A stretch of 64,000 bases of DNA from Tribonema minus. Its lineage: Eukaryota > Sar > Xanthophyceae > Tribonematales > Tribonemataceae. Position numbers and translations under genes: made by a program. Location: positions 682,001 through 746,000 of the forward strand of contig JAFCMP010000146.1 of assembly GCA_017506865.1 (NCBI GenBank), in the 5' to 3' direction. How positions within the stretch are numbered: position 1 is the stretch's first letter; every line of letters begins with the position of its first letter. The notes under the pieces were generated by a model. That model had not been told where the DNA came from and did no database searches. It worked only from the letters and a program-made list of their open reading frames with translations. Positions 33,001-44,717 of the stretch are shown here, piece by piece.

Positions 33001-36000
33001 CTACGGCGATGAGTGCAAGTTCGGCGGGGGGAAGGTATGTACGTATGCAGTGCGTGACTACAGTTGAGGTTTGTGGCAAGCTCTGAAGTACTGGTCAATA
33101 CGACATAGCAGTACTTGAAGTAAGCATCATTATTTGTGTGGTGGTGGCAAGCTGTGTCATGTACTCTGCCTGCCCAGAAACGCACGCAGTTGAGTGGGCA
33201 GCATATACGGCAACAAGTGCATGTTAAGTAATGGCAAGGCACCTGCTCCGTGGAGTCACCGTGCAACTCAGCAGCCGCTGCGTGCGCAAGTATGCTTGCA
33301 CACCATTGTATGGAGACATGCACTTGCAGAGTGCGGTTGCATGAAAGGTGAATCTAGGCGAGTGACAGCAACACCGGAGCTGAAGGCAGTATTGGCCTAA
33401 ATTTGAAAATGGGTCTGTATTTGTACGCAGATGTTATTTAGTGAGGCCATCAATACACTTCTGTCCCAATTACAAGCTTTACTGTTGCAGCCGCCACTGC
33501 AAATGCGCATGACCTGACAGCACTCACAAGGCCCCCTGGCGCCTTGTCAACTGACACCGTGACAGGCAGCATAGAAAATGCATTAAGCTGCATCAGGACA
33601 CTGGCTGCACTGTGCGGTGCAAACAGGGCTCTAATCCGCGCTAGCTCAATTACGAACGGTCTGAGAAGTGGTGTGCAGCAAATGCTACTGAGCTCATTAT
33701 TGACGCCTGCCCGCTTCTCTGTTGTGCGCTCCTCAGGTTCTGCGCGAGGGCATGGGCCAGGCTACTGGAGTGGGCCCAGACGCTGTCCTGGAGACTGTGA
33801 TCACCAACGCGCTCATCATCGACTACACAGGTACGTGATGCAGCACGTCTGGTGCAGCGCGCCTGCCACATGCACGTCCGTGCCTGCACAGTGTCACTGT
33901 TTGCTTTTCGAGGGGGCTGTGTGCAGGAGCACACACACGGGGACGATCAATTGCTGCGGTTCCGGAGCTGCACGCCTTCGCCGCGTCATCTTGGCACTGC
34001 ACACAGTGTGGTGTTTCGATGCGCCTCCTGCAACACACAGCTGATACACTGTGGTGGGCGCCGGCGCCATTCTCTTGTGCACATCGCCGGCAGTGACTGG
34101 CCTGCCCGATGGCACTGACCCCCTCTGCCTTGGTACTGGTACTTTCAATTTGAGTATGCATGCTTGGGTATGCGACACGAGGCCAGTGGCACGAGTCACG
34201 GCAAGGTTGCGGACATTGACTGGCCGTGCCATGTTGATGGCTTACTGTGTGTGTGCAGGCATCTACAAAGCTGACATTGGCATCAAGAACGGCCTCATCG
34301 CCGCCATCGGCAAGGCTGGCAACCCTGACGTCATGGAGGGCGTAACGCCAGGCATGATCGTGGGCGTCAACACTGAGGTATTGAAGTTCATGTGACAGCG
34401 ATGCTGGATGTGACTATGAAATGCTTGCTGTGCCAAGTGCACGTGTGCAGTGGTGTAAGGGTGTGCATGGAGGCCTTGCGCAGCGTTTCCGACACGGCGG
34501 TGACATGCAGTAAAAGCACATGTCCTCACGCAGGAAGTCCCCTCAACAGGTATTGGGTGACACCAAACGATTGCTTTGGCTAAGGACACAATGCAAGGGC
34601 TCCACAAAATCATCACAAACGGTGTGCGCATTGCCTGACACGTCAGTGGCACCACCCCGTGCCCTGCCCAATCGCCAATCAATTGTCCTCCCCGCTGCAC
34701 TCGATCCCCAGGCGATCGCCGGCGAGGGCATGATCGTCACAGCCGGCGGCATGGACGCGCACATCCACTTCATCTGCCCGCAGATCTGCGATGAGGTGCG
34801 TGGGAGGCTTACGCAACGCGCATGTGCATACATACTGTTGCTTATGGTTTTGGCGCACCCGCTGGCGCTGATTTCAGTGTGTATTTCGTATGAGAATGCA
34901 TGCTTCGTGGCAATCTGAGACGGCGCTATGGCAGTTGGAGCCCAGATTGGACTGGCATCACTGCAGACATGTGGTATATGGCTGTGTTGCCGGGTCGTCT
35001 GCCTGCGCGTACATCTCCATGACGTGCAATGAGTGTATGGGCCACTTTACTACCAAACTAGTGGCAAAATGGTACGTCATACGCCATCGATCAACGTAGA
35101 ATTCCACAACATTCGCTGTGGCATCCATCTCGCCATGTGATGTAATGCCCTTCTACCTGCAAGGGCATTGTTGAAAAACATGACCGGCCAATGACGTTGT
35201 CATGCCTTAGTTTCTTCAGTCGCTGCTGATCGTACCTTGTCACTTGTACAGTGCGTTTCTCTGCCGTGCCACAGCAAACACGACCGCCATAGCAAGTCCG
35301 ACTTGCATTGACAATCAACAGAAAAGAAACCATCCTGCGGCTATCGTCCTGACAACGTGACATGCCTAGAGTTGCCACTTGCTTGCAAGTCTGGCTTCAC
35401 AAACATGCCGTCACCAGCTTCTTACCGACACTCAAATCGTGACGCTCTTCCATGCACTCTCCCTGGGTCCTGATACAGGCCATTTCAGCTGGCCTGACCA
35501 CGCTTTTGGGCGGCGGCACAGGACCAGCTCATGGCACCTGCGCCACTACGTGTACGCCACACCCCGCCCACATGGCCATGATGCTCAGGTGAGTTGGCTA
35601 CAAGGAACAACTACACACTGAAGTGGGGTTGTGTGTGATCCGTTCTGAAGAAAATTTTGAAGCTTTGTTTTTGGTGTCAGCAGCCTGTTGGTTAGTGTGG
35701 AGGTCTTGCGATTGTGGTCCAGCGGTTGTTGCCGGCTTAACGCTGTACCGAGGCATTGCGCGCGCATGATATGTTAAGCGTACGACACACCTCACATGGC
35801 CGTTACGCGGAGATGTGTGTGCCATCTTGAATATGGGGGGTTTCAGTGTGTAGGACCGCAGGACTGCACTGGCACAGCTGCATCAGGGACGGCGGCACTG
35901 TAGGGACTCAGGGCATTGTATCCAGGGCTGCATAATGCGCAAGCACCATCCATGTTGATGCTCAGGTCTGGTCAATTCCTCGCTGAATGTCTGGCGCATT

Positions 36001-39000
36001 TGAGTTTTACTTCTATCAGCATCGACTGCGCCACGCAGCTTTCAGAGAGCTCAAAGCACTGAACAGTAGCAGGTACATGCACATGTATATGCATATTTTC
36101 AGGTAATGCGTTGAGTGTGACATTGTGTCTGTGAACACTGCACAAAGCGTTTTCGGTTGCAACCTGGGCCAGGATCTATTTGTTCACAAGCAGTCGCGAC
36201 CATGAACCTGCCATAATGCCTATCCCCCACTTGCATGTATGTGCGGTGCTGCAAATGACAGAACGACCTGCACGTGCTTCTTAAACTCATCAGCGCTCAT
36301 CTTGAACTGATCAACGCTCATCTTGTGATCGTGCTGCGCAGGGCCACTGATACATTGCCGCTCAACTTCGGCTTTACTGGCAAGGTGGGTCAATACAGCC
36401 AAGGCTTGAGTCGTGTATTCCAACTACGTGGAAGCACATGTGTGCATGTAGTGTGCATTGGCTGACTGCGCAAGCGGGGTGTCAAGGTGAAGCTTCAACG
36501 CACAAGCAAACGCTCGCACCTTTTGTGGTGCACTGGCAGCACATGGCTTGCTGGCGACCCTTTCAGGAAACTCATCATGCCTTAGCAACGGTCAGCTACA
36601 CGACAAAGCTGCGACAGTCCATCGCGACTGCCCTAGCACAGTTTTGCCGCCTCTATGGCTAGTACGCCTGCCGTCGTGTGCACGACACCGTTGCACAGAT
36701 ATGCTGTTCTTCCGGTCATCTACTCAGAAAAATTTACGAGGTGGTACAAACGACTGTTCAATTCTGTCATGAGGTCGTCAAACGCTGTCCGCCTACCCTG
36801 CAAGTGCGTTTGCCGTAGCAGCTTGGCCAATAAAAAATTTCTGATGAACCCTTGCAGTGAAGAGTGGCGTTTGAGTCAGCTACCGAGAGACAATTTAAAG
36901 CTTGCTGCACGTTGACAGTGCTCACTAAGATCAAGTCAATCATCCTATCAACCCTCCTCAAGACTTATATCGTGAAAGTGGTATGTTCAGCTCATCACTG
37001 ATGGCGATGCTAATTTCCACTGGTGGCGATGCTCATCTCATGACTGGTGGTGATGCTCACCTAACCACTAGTGTTCTGAGCCGATTCCATCGGCCGGCTT
37101 TTCGGCTCCACGGATATGGATCGGCCGGCCTTTTCGGCTTAATCGGCTGTCATCGGTTTTCGGCTTTTTGGCCGGCTTTTCGCCACAACCGGCTTCTGTC
37201 AGGGTCTTCTTTGCTATCGGGTCGTCGGCGAGCACTCTTGCCTCATACTGGTTGAGACAGTACTGTAGCAACACCAAGCAGACTGCTCAGCATCCTGAAG
37301 CACATTCTTGTGTTTAGTGAAAGCTTTTCAAATGTGTGTCGATGCCTAACCATGCTGCTGAAACATGCACCAACAACAGAGTGACTGCCCACCACCGCAG
37401 AGAAGAGGGTGTATAGCTCTCTGCTGCGCCATATACGACACCATTCCACTCGTCATACTGTGCTTCTCAAGTTTAAGCGTGCTGGCACAGCAACACAACG
37501 TCAAGCCGAGCTATGGAACCGTTTGCTGTCGCAACAGCTTCGAAGCAGCTACCATCTGCAGCATCGCTTGCAGGCATACTGAGGGGCGTGCTTAGGCTGC
37601 GAAGGCCTCACAACTACGTGATTAGGCCATAATAAACACCTTTAAGAAAAAGCCGAAAGCCGACAAGAGCGATCGGCCGGCTTTTTGGCTTTCTCTTTTA
37701 GCCGAAGCCGATCAGCTTAGCCGACTTCGGCTCAGAACACTACTAATCACTGGCAGTTATGCTCATATTACTATTGATAGTGATGCTCATCCCATACTGG
37801 CTGTGATGCTCATCACTGGCGGCGATGCTCATTTCCACTGATGGTGATGCTCATCTCAAGACAGGTGGTGATGCTCACCTCATCACTCGCGGTGATGCTC
37901 ATCGCACTATTGATGGTGATGCTCATCTCTCATTGCTGGGCGGTGATGCTCATATCATTGCTGGGCGGTGATGCTCATCTCATTGCTGGTGTTCAGGGCA
38001 ACACCGCCTCGCCAGAGGGCCTGCACGAGATCATCGCCGCGGGTGCTGTGGGCCTGAAGCTCCACGAGGACTGGGGCACTACGCCCGCTGCCATTGACGC
38101 GTGTCTGGCGGTGGCTGAGAAAGAGGACGTTCAGGTGACTTGCAACGTTTCAAGAGTCCACTAGAAAAAACTGGACTATGCTACTCAAGCATGTAACCTG
38201 CTTGATGGTAATTTGCTGTTCTTCGAAACATCGCATGCATATGAGCTCCTGTGCCTCATGCGCAGCTAGGTTCGACAACATGCTTCACCAGCGATTTGTA
38301 TTTTGAAGTTTATCGCCGTGGCTGGGAAACTCTGACCAAGTTATTGTGCTTCAAGAATTGTACTTCTACTTGTTTAGCAGGGTGCGCTGTATACTCGGTG
38401 CTTTTTGTGGACATGCAACGCGCCAAAGCATCATGATTGGTCATCAGTGATTTATACTGCAGTGATGCGTGTCAAGGGCGTACAGGTCAGCATGCGATGC
38501 ATGAACATGCATGCACGTCAGGGGTACTTGACGCTGAGGCAAATATTTAGCTGGTCAATCAACTGAATATGTTGCAAGTGCTATTGTTGGAGCTGAGCAT
38601 GTGACCTCTTAAATATTGAGTAGTATAAGCCAGCAAATGGTTTTGATACTTCGGTGCATGCAGTTAGGTGCATATGTATAGGACTCGTCGCCATTGACAT
38701 GTGACTGGCGAGGCTGAAATATAGGATGACTGGGCAAGCAGAACATGATGCAGCCCTTTAGTTGCCGTCTGCGTCTTGTTGGACCCGGTCCATGATAGGG
38801 TTAGGGTTAGGGTCAGGGTTAAGAACAAGACGGTATGCAATGTTCAGGGGCAAGTTCCTTGGAAATGTGTCACCAATCCAACCCCATCGCTAGCATGATT
38901 CAGTATCACCACTGCTTCAAAGTCACAACTGGCATGCTGTAAAGACAGCGGTTCAGGATGCGTATATTGGCACTGCAAACCTGACAACTTATAGCATGCC

Positions 39001-42000
39001 CCATCGCACAAGGTATTGCGCGTTGCCATTGCTAGCCCCCCAAACAAAGTTGTTGATGACATCTGCTATTGTGTTTGCCGTCGTGACAGGTCACCATCCA
39101 TACGGACACGCTGAACGAGAGCTGCTGCCTGGAGGGCTCTGTGGCCGCATTCAAGGGCAGGACCATACACGCCTACCACAGCGAGGTAAGGCGGTTAGCA
39201 CCGTAGGGCAGTGTGCGTTGGGCCAAGGACATGCAGTCACAATTGCAGCATGCACGACCTGTATACATTGAACATCTGCTGTAAGTTGTTGGCGTACTAG
39301 AAGACGGCGCTTGAAGCGCTGCAACGCGAAATCTGCACATACTTGGTGGCTGAGAATGAGCCTTCATTTTTTCGGTGGTGCTCGTCCGCCATATTGCGTT
39401 CAGCGGAATGTCGTTGTGCAGCTGCAGTAACCATTTTATCAAAACTATATGATGGTGATTGTCATCAATTCGTTTGCGTTAGCGCACCATTTATTTGCGT
39501 TAGCGTACAAGGCCGTGCTGAGAGACAATTGCCCTTGCCGCTGAGCAGAGAGTGTGGCCGCAGTCACACATGTGACGTGCTTTGAAGTTGAGTTGGTATC
39601 TTTTCCGTGTCCTGCTCAGGGGTTTGCCTATCACATGGTGCAGAATGTGGGGTTTGTAGGGCATGGCTGCACGTGCAGCACTCATTGCTGTGCTCACGAG
39701 AGCTTGCAGAGCTGTTTGAACATTGGTGCCCATTGGTGGTTGCCATTCATTGCTGCAAGCCTCGGCTCACAAAAACTTCACAAAATCAGGAATAAGGTTG
39801 CACCCCAAACTCCCCCCCCCCCCGCACTGATGGCTGTGCCCCTGTCTTGGTCCTTGCAATTGCAGCAAAACCTCTCGGATAATACACTCTTGCTATTTAT
39901 ACCTTGAGCGAGACAACGAGACTGAAGTAACACTCACGAGTTCACTTCAGTCAGGCAAATGCAATACGCACACCACACAGCTCATGCTGGACGAACTAAG
40001 CTGCCGGCATGAAATGAAAGGTTTGCCTGGTGGAAACGCTAAATTGGTGTGCTGCTGTGAACTGTTTGCTGGCTCTCAGGGCGCTGGCGGCGGCCACGCC
40101 CCTGACATCATTGCGGTGTGTGGCGAAGCAAACGTCCTGCCCTCCTCCACCAACCCTACGCGCCCGTACACCGTCAACACCATCGACGAGCACCTGGACA
40201 TGCTCATGGTGAGACGCACACTTGAAGTACATTGAAATATTTCGGAACGGGTCTGCTCACAGACACGTGAATCCATGCATTTACTACCGCCGCCATCACT
40301 TCCTTATGCAGGCCACATGAAAGATGCCATTAGCGATGGCAAAAGACTGGAAGCGCGGACAACCTGCTATGCGCCTTGGTGGATTGAGAAGTGGAAGGCC
40401 TTGACCGTTGGTTGTGAACTAAATTCGTGCTGCGTCACGCAAAGGCTTGGGTGTTTGCAAGCTGCACTGATCATGGTTGTGATGTAAACTGTACATTACT
40501 GTCACTTTTATGGGTGCGCAGTATTTCTCGCTCCTTGCATGCTCCACGTTCATTCTCACTCACTGCTGAATGAGCAGCGCTGGCACCTTGTGTCTCGCAG
40601 TGACATGCAATGCAAACACATGTTTTTCAGAAGTATTTTGAAGTATTTCGAAGCGTGTGAAGTACAGTACTGTGGGCGTTCACTCTATGCACGTCGATTT
40701 TTAGCGTCATGTCTAGCGCTGGAGCTTCATGGCCCAAACACGCTCAGATGCAGCTGTACCAAACGGCGGTGTCTGCTATGCCTGGCGTATGGTAGAAGCA
40801 TGTAGAAGTACCAAAGCGGCACCAAGCTCATCACAGATCTCATACTTCGAAGTACTTGGGCAATATGACAACGAGACATCTTTTGTGTGCACGGCAGGTG
40901 TGTCACCACCTGAGCCAGAACATTCCCGAAGACGTGGCCTTTGCGGGCTCGCGCATCCGCGGCGAGACCATCGCGGCGGAGGACATCCTGCACGACATGG
41001 GCGCCATCTCCATCATCAGCAGCGACTCGCAGGTGAGCGTCGTTGCTCAGCACTTGTGCTCCTGCTGACACGGTCGTATCGTGTGCTTTAGCACATGTGC
41101 GGCGAGACCATTGCCACAGAGGACTGCACGACATGGCATGGTTGCTCAGCATCCGTGCTCCTGCCAACATCGTCAAATTGGTGCTTTGCTGCATCTGCGG
41201 CGAGACCGTTGCCGCAGAGCACTCCACGACATCGCATGGGCGCCATGTCCACATCATCATCAGCGACTTGTGCGTGGTCATCATTGCTCAAACATTTATC
41301 AGTGCCCTTGTGGCTGCGCACTGTCGCTTTTGTCTGACTGTCATGAGAGGGCTTGCAGTGCCCCCCACAAACCGTTTCGGCCACAATGAACGCTCGCATA
41401 GATGCATCATGCAAGCCCCTATTGCAATTTTAATGCGCACAAGAGGTGTAGAAGCACACACAACAGCCCTGCATGATAAGCGCGGCTAATGAGTTTGTCC
41501 CTGTGACCTGGCGCAAGCAAGGCTGCAGCCACGGCCTTCGGCTCCACTGCAGCAACCTCGCCAGCTCCTGACTGTCTCCACCACGACGTGCCTCCATCGG
41601 AGAGTGCACAACACATCACGCTCTTGTGCAGCTTGTGCTTCACACAATGTCCAACTATGCACCCACACCCGATGAAGCGCCACACGCCCCCTTGATTGGG
41701 ACTCGTACTCATGCACTCATGCACGTGCCTTCCACAACGCTCAACTCACCCCGGGCATCTACCCCCTGTAAGTCGCCCGCACAGGCCAAGTGCCACTCCA
41801 TATATCCAGCTTGCGCCTTGAATCCCAGTGTAATTGTGAAATCTGGCAGCGCTGCACGCCCTACTGACTGGGACTGGGACTCTTTTACTCACCCGCCATG
41901 ATCCCCGCATTTCACTCAACTGCGCAGGCCATGGGGCGCATCGGCGAGGTCATCACGCGCACGTGGCAGACGGCGCACAAGAACAAAGAGCAGCGCGGGC

Positions 42001-44717
42001 AGCTGAGCGAGGATGCGGCGGCGGACGCGGCGGCGGCGTGGACGCCGCGCAATGTGACCACCGACAACCTGCGCGTGAAGCGCTACATTGCCAAGTACAC
42101 CATCAACCCGTGCGTCGCGCACGGCATGGCGCACCTGCTCGGCAGCGTGGAGGTCGGCAAGGTGAGCGCGCGCTGCCGCAGAGTTAAGTGGTTTGCTGTG
42201 AAGTGTGTGTGCAAAGTTGAAGTGGGTGTCTGCGTCGCGCGCCGGTACGTGGGGTATACACATCATGCTTTGGACTGGTCATCGCGTGCCAGCGGTGATA
42301 ATAGTGCCATGCCTCTTGGAAAAGCACATGGTGCAAGCCTACGCTCTTGTGGTGGCGTTTGTCGCGCATGCATTATGAGCAGCTGGCACTGACGGCGCTT
42401 GTTGACATCTCATGATGCGACCCCCATGCAGCCTCTTAAGAGTCCAAAGGCACATGCTACACAACACCGCCTCAGTGCAGCTGCAGCCCACCAAGAGTGG
42501 GTTTTGAAATGGGTGATGTACTGTCAGCACTGATTTCCATCGCGACCCGCTGACAGATCACAGCGGTGGGCTGTCCGGGCAGCATTGCAAGGAATTGCCA
42601 GTGCTATGCTCACCTACAGATGCAGTCCTGTGGCTGTGAGGGTATTTGCTCCTCATTCATACACACCAAAGGAGCGGTGTTCGAAAACTGCGGTGTGCCG
42701 CCTACGCTTGCTCGCCTTTCAGCACATCCGTAGCAGTACTTTTTCAAACCTGTGGTTGACGTCCCTCATGAGTGATCACCAGCCCGTTCCCTTCACGAAC
42801 AACTCAGCAACCTTGCACGGGCACTTTTGCTGCTTGCTGCTGCAGTTTGCGGACTTGGTGATCTGGCGCCCATCCATGTTTGGCGCCAAGCCAGAGATGG
42901 TTCTCAAGGGTGGCGCCATCGCGTGGGCGCAGATGGGCGATGCCAATGCCAGCATACCTACCCCTGAGGTAAATGAACAGGAATATCTCACCGTCACGCT
43001 AGCCCTGACTCGTGACCTAATGTAAAGCCAGTGCCAGCTTTACTGACCGTGAGGTGAATCAACGCTCACCTCGACCTTATTGAAGCCACTGTCAACATAC
43101 CTGCCCCTCAGGTGAGCTAGCCGTAGACCAAGAGCTACACAGCCCGAAGTGAATGCCAGCATGCAGACCCGTGACAGACATGCCATGCCTATGTTCCCTT
43201 TGCAGCTCAATGGCCTCAGCTCGAGCGTGTGAAGTGAACACTACTTAGCGCTGCACATGACACAACTTGGGTTGACTTCCGGCGTATTTTGTGTAGTACT
43301 TTAAACTGCAACATTGAAGATGTGCATGCGGTTCATCATGTACAAAAGCCCCACAATATCAAGTATACAGAAACCGTGTCAGCGTATGTGGTCATTTACT
43401 CCTGCGGCCCGATTCCAAAGTTACGAGTATTTGTTTTGGCGCAACTGTGAGCTCCTTTAGCCAATCAAAGCTTTCGTAGCTGCGCCCAATGAAGCGGTTT
43501 TGTGCTATCACTACATGACATACGCCTGCTCGTGACCCAGGAAAATAGTCAATGCAAATTGGACTCAATAGTATGCTTGAAATACTTTAGGGGGGGATGT
43601 GCATGCTATGCAATGTTATTGAAGTGTACTGCGTCATTGCCAACAAAGGAGATCTTCTTGCTCGGTGGCTGCAGATGATGCATCTGGCATAAGTATACGC
43701 TTTGTACAGCCTACTTGACGTAAACCTGATGTATGTACCTACCTGCCAAGTAGACGTAGCATGTGCAATTTTGTGACTTGCCAAACCTGAACACTAGCGA
43801 CAGCATGTAGACAGCAGCTGATAGAGAATCTGGTCGCGCACACGGCTGCCACTCTCCCCTTTATGTCATCTCTCAGCAGCATCGGACCACCTCTCTACAT
43901 GAAGCCAATGCAACTGCACTTCGGGCCTGGCACGACCCATCTCCTTGCACACCCATCCACCAGCTGACTCCCCCCCACACAATACACAACACCTGTCTGT
44001 CCTACCTGTATTCCACAGCCGATGCAAATGCGCCCCATGTTCGGCGCAATGGGCAGCGCCGTCGCCACCAGCTGCATCACTTGGGTCAGTGGCGCGTGCG
44101 CGAGCAGCGGTGGCGCCGCCGCGCTGGGGCTCAAGAAGCGCCTCGAGCCTGTCAAGAAGTGCCGGGGAATTGGCAAGAAGGACATGCGGCTGAACGACGC
44201 GACGCCTATCATCAAGGTGCGTCACATGCTGAAGTTGGTCGGATGTGCGCTCTTGCTTCGTGCTTCCCCCAACTTCTTTAGTGCAATGGGCATTCTCACG
44301 ATATGTGCAGGTTATCGCTTGTGGCCAACGCATCTGCAAAGTATCTTGCATGCTCATGCCTTGTGGGACATCTTTTTGTCACAACACTGTTACCATCGTC
44401 TGCAGCGCTTTCTCTAGCCTAGCCTGCTCGTCGTGACGATGATCATCCACCGCGCTCACTCAGCATGTATGGTCAAATTACCAACTGCTTCGCCTGCCGA
44501 GCACTTGCGCACGCATACAATCAGTCGCTCCTCAAAATAGTGAATTCAGCTCTATACACGGAACATATTTTAACACAGTCACAAAGATGTCTCCTCTGCA
44601 TGCGTATGCGCACTGCAGGTGGACCCCGAGACGTACGAGGTCACCGCGGACGGCGTGCCCCTCAAGTGCGAGCCTGCCTCCAAGCTGCCCCTCACGCAGC
44701 GCTACTGTCTCTTCTAG
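27058..44717 (+). CDS. Urease, single-chain eukaryotic type (gamma-beta-alpha)
   Basis: Twenty-one exons join without a frame break into 855 residues (jack bean urease has 840): 27058-27102, 27379-27459, 28028-28204, 29521-29718, 30602-30697, 31261-31322, 32292-32460, 32897-33034, 33737-33830, 34259-34377, 34712-34795, 35479-35588, 36342-36384, 37997-38134, 39090-39185, 40080-40208, 40898-41032, 41928-42161, 42846-42968, 44019-44216, 44619-44717. The enzyme hydrolyses urea to ammonia and carbamate in the cytosol with two nickel ions. Exons 1-3 are the gamma part ([11 protein letters not shown]), 4-7 the beta part ([13 protein letters not shown]), 8-21 the alpha part ([16 protein letters not shown]). 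All key residues are present: His410 and His412 (DAHIHF), carbamylated Lys493 (GLKLHED), His522, His548, flap Cys595/His596 and Asp636, a constant +3 offset from jack bean. A Lys/Ala/Glu-rich linker lies between beta and alpha. All introns are GT-AG. Maturation would need UreD/F/G-type helpers, not seen here. Confidence 0.96.
36993..37996. repeat. Minisatellite in urease intron 13, split by a transposon
   Basis: A unit of about 24-30 bp around GGTGATGCTCATCTCA recurs at 36995-37060 and again at 37750-37996, up to the acceptor of exon 14. A looser array of CTCATC units lies at 36285-36325. The 674-bp hAT-like element interrupts the array. Confidence 0.88.
37069..37742. mobile_element. Non-autonomous hAT-like transposon in urease intron 13
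   Basis: The element is 674 bp long. Both ends carry the same 16-bp inverted terminal repeat, TAGTGTTCTGAGCCGA, perfect in both copies. It is flanked by an 8-bp direct repeat, CTAACCAC (37061-37068) and CTAATCAC (37743-37750), with one mismatch. An 8-bp target duplication together with a terminus starting TAGTG is characteristic of hAT elements. Subterminal regions are full of CGGCCGGCTTTTCGGCT-type repeats on both sides, as expected for transposase binding. No transposase is encoded; the longest frame is about 70 codons. It needs a transposase from elsewhere. Confidence 0.87.
38683..38735 (+). repeat. Decayed copy of the end of urease exon 14
   Basis: The stretch with GTCGCCATTGACATGTGACTGG and the following GAGGCTGAAATATAGGATGACTGG lines up with the last 50 bases of exon 14 plus its donor (CTGCCATTGACGCGTGTCTGG...), about 600 bp upstream. 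It contains stops and is not coding. Confidence 0.6.
38796..38820 (+). repeat. Short interstitial telomere-like repeat
   Basis: About four units of TTAGGG, one with a T to C change (TCAGGG), lie in urease intron 14. A tract this short within a gene is not a chromosome end; it may mark a repaired break or be chance expansion. Confidence 0.7.
41093..41310 (+). repeat. Two decayed tandem copies of the end of urease exon 17
   Basis: The exon's CGCGGCGAGACCATCGCGG region (GGCGAGACCA at 40961) recurs at 41101 and 41199, each followed by recognisable remains of GACATGGGCGCCATC and of the intron start GCTCAGCACTTGTGCTCCTGC. The third copy keeps GGGCGCCAT and CATCATCATCAGCGACTTG. Substitutions and small indels break the frame. 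Confidence 0.85.
43085..43118 (+). repeat. Decayed copy of the end of urease exon 19
   Basis: GCCACTGTCAACATACCTGC followed by CCCTCAG|GTGAGC resembles the exon 19 end GCCAATGCCAGCATACCTAC followed by CCCTGAG|GTAAAT, including the donor. It lies about 143 bp into the intron. Confidence 0.6.

Noticed and set aside
36993..37996. Array in urease intron 13 considered as a CRISPR-like array
   Set aside because: The units are contiguous and diverged, without unique spacers of even size, and the host is a eukaryotic intron. It is a minisatellite.
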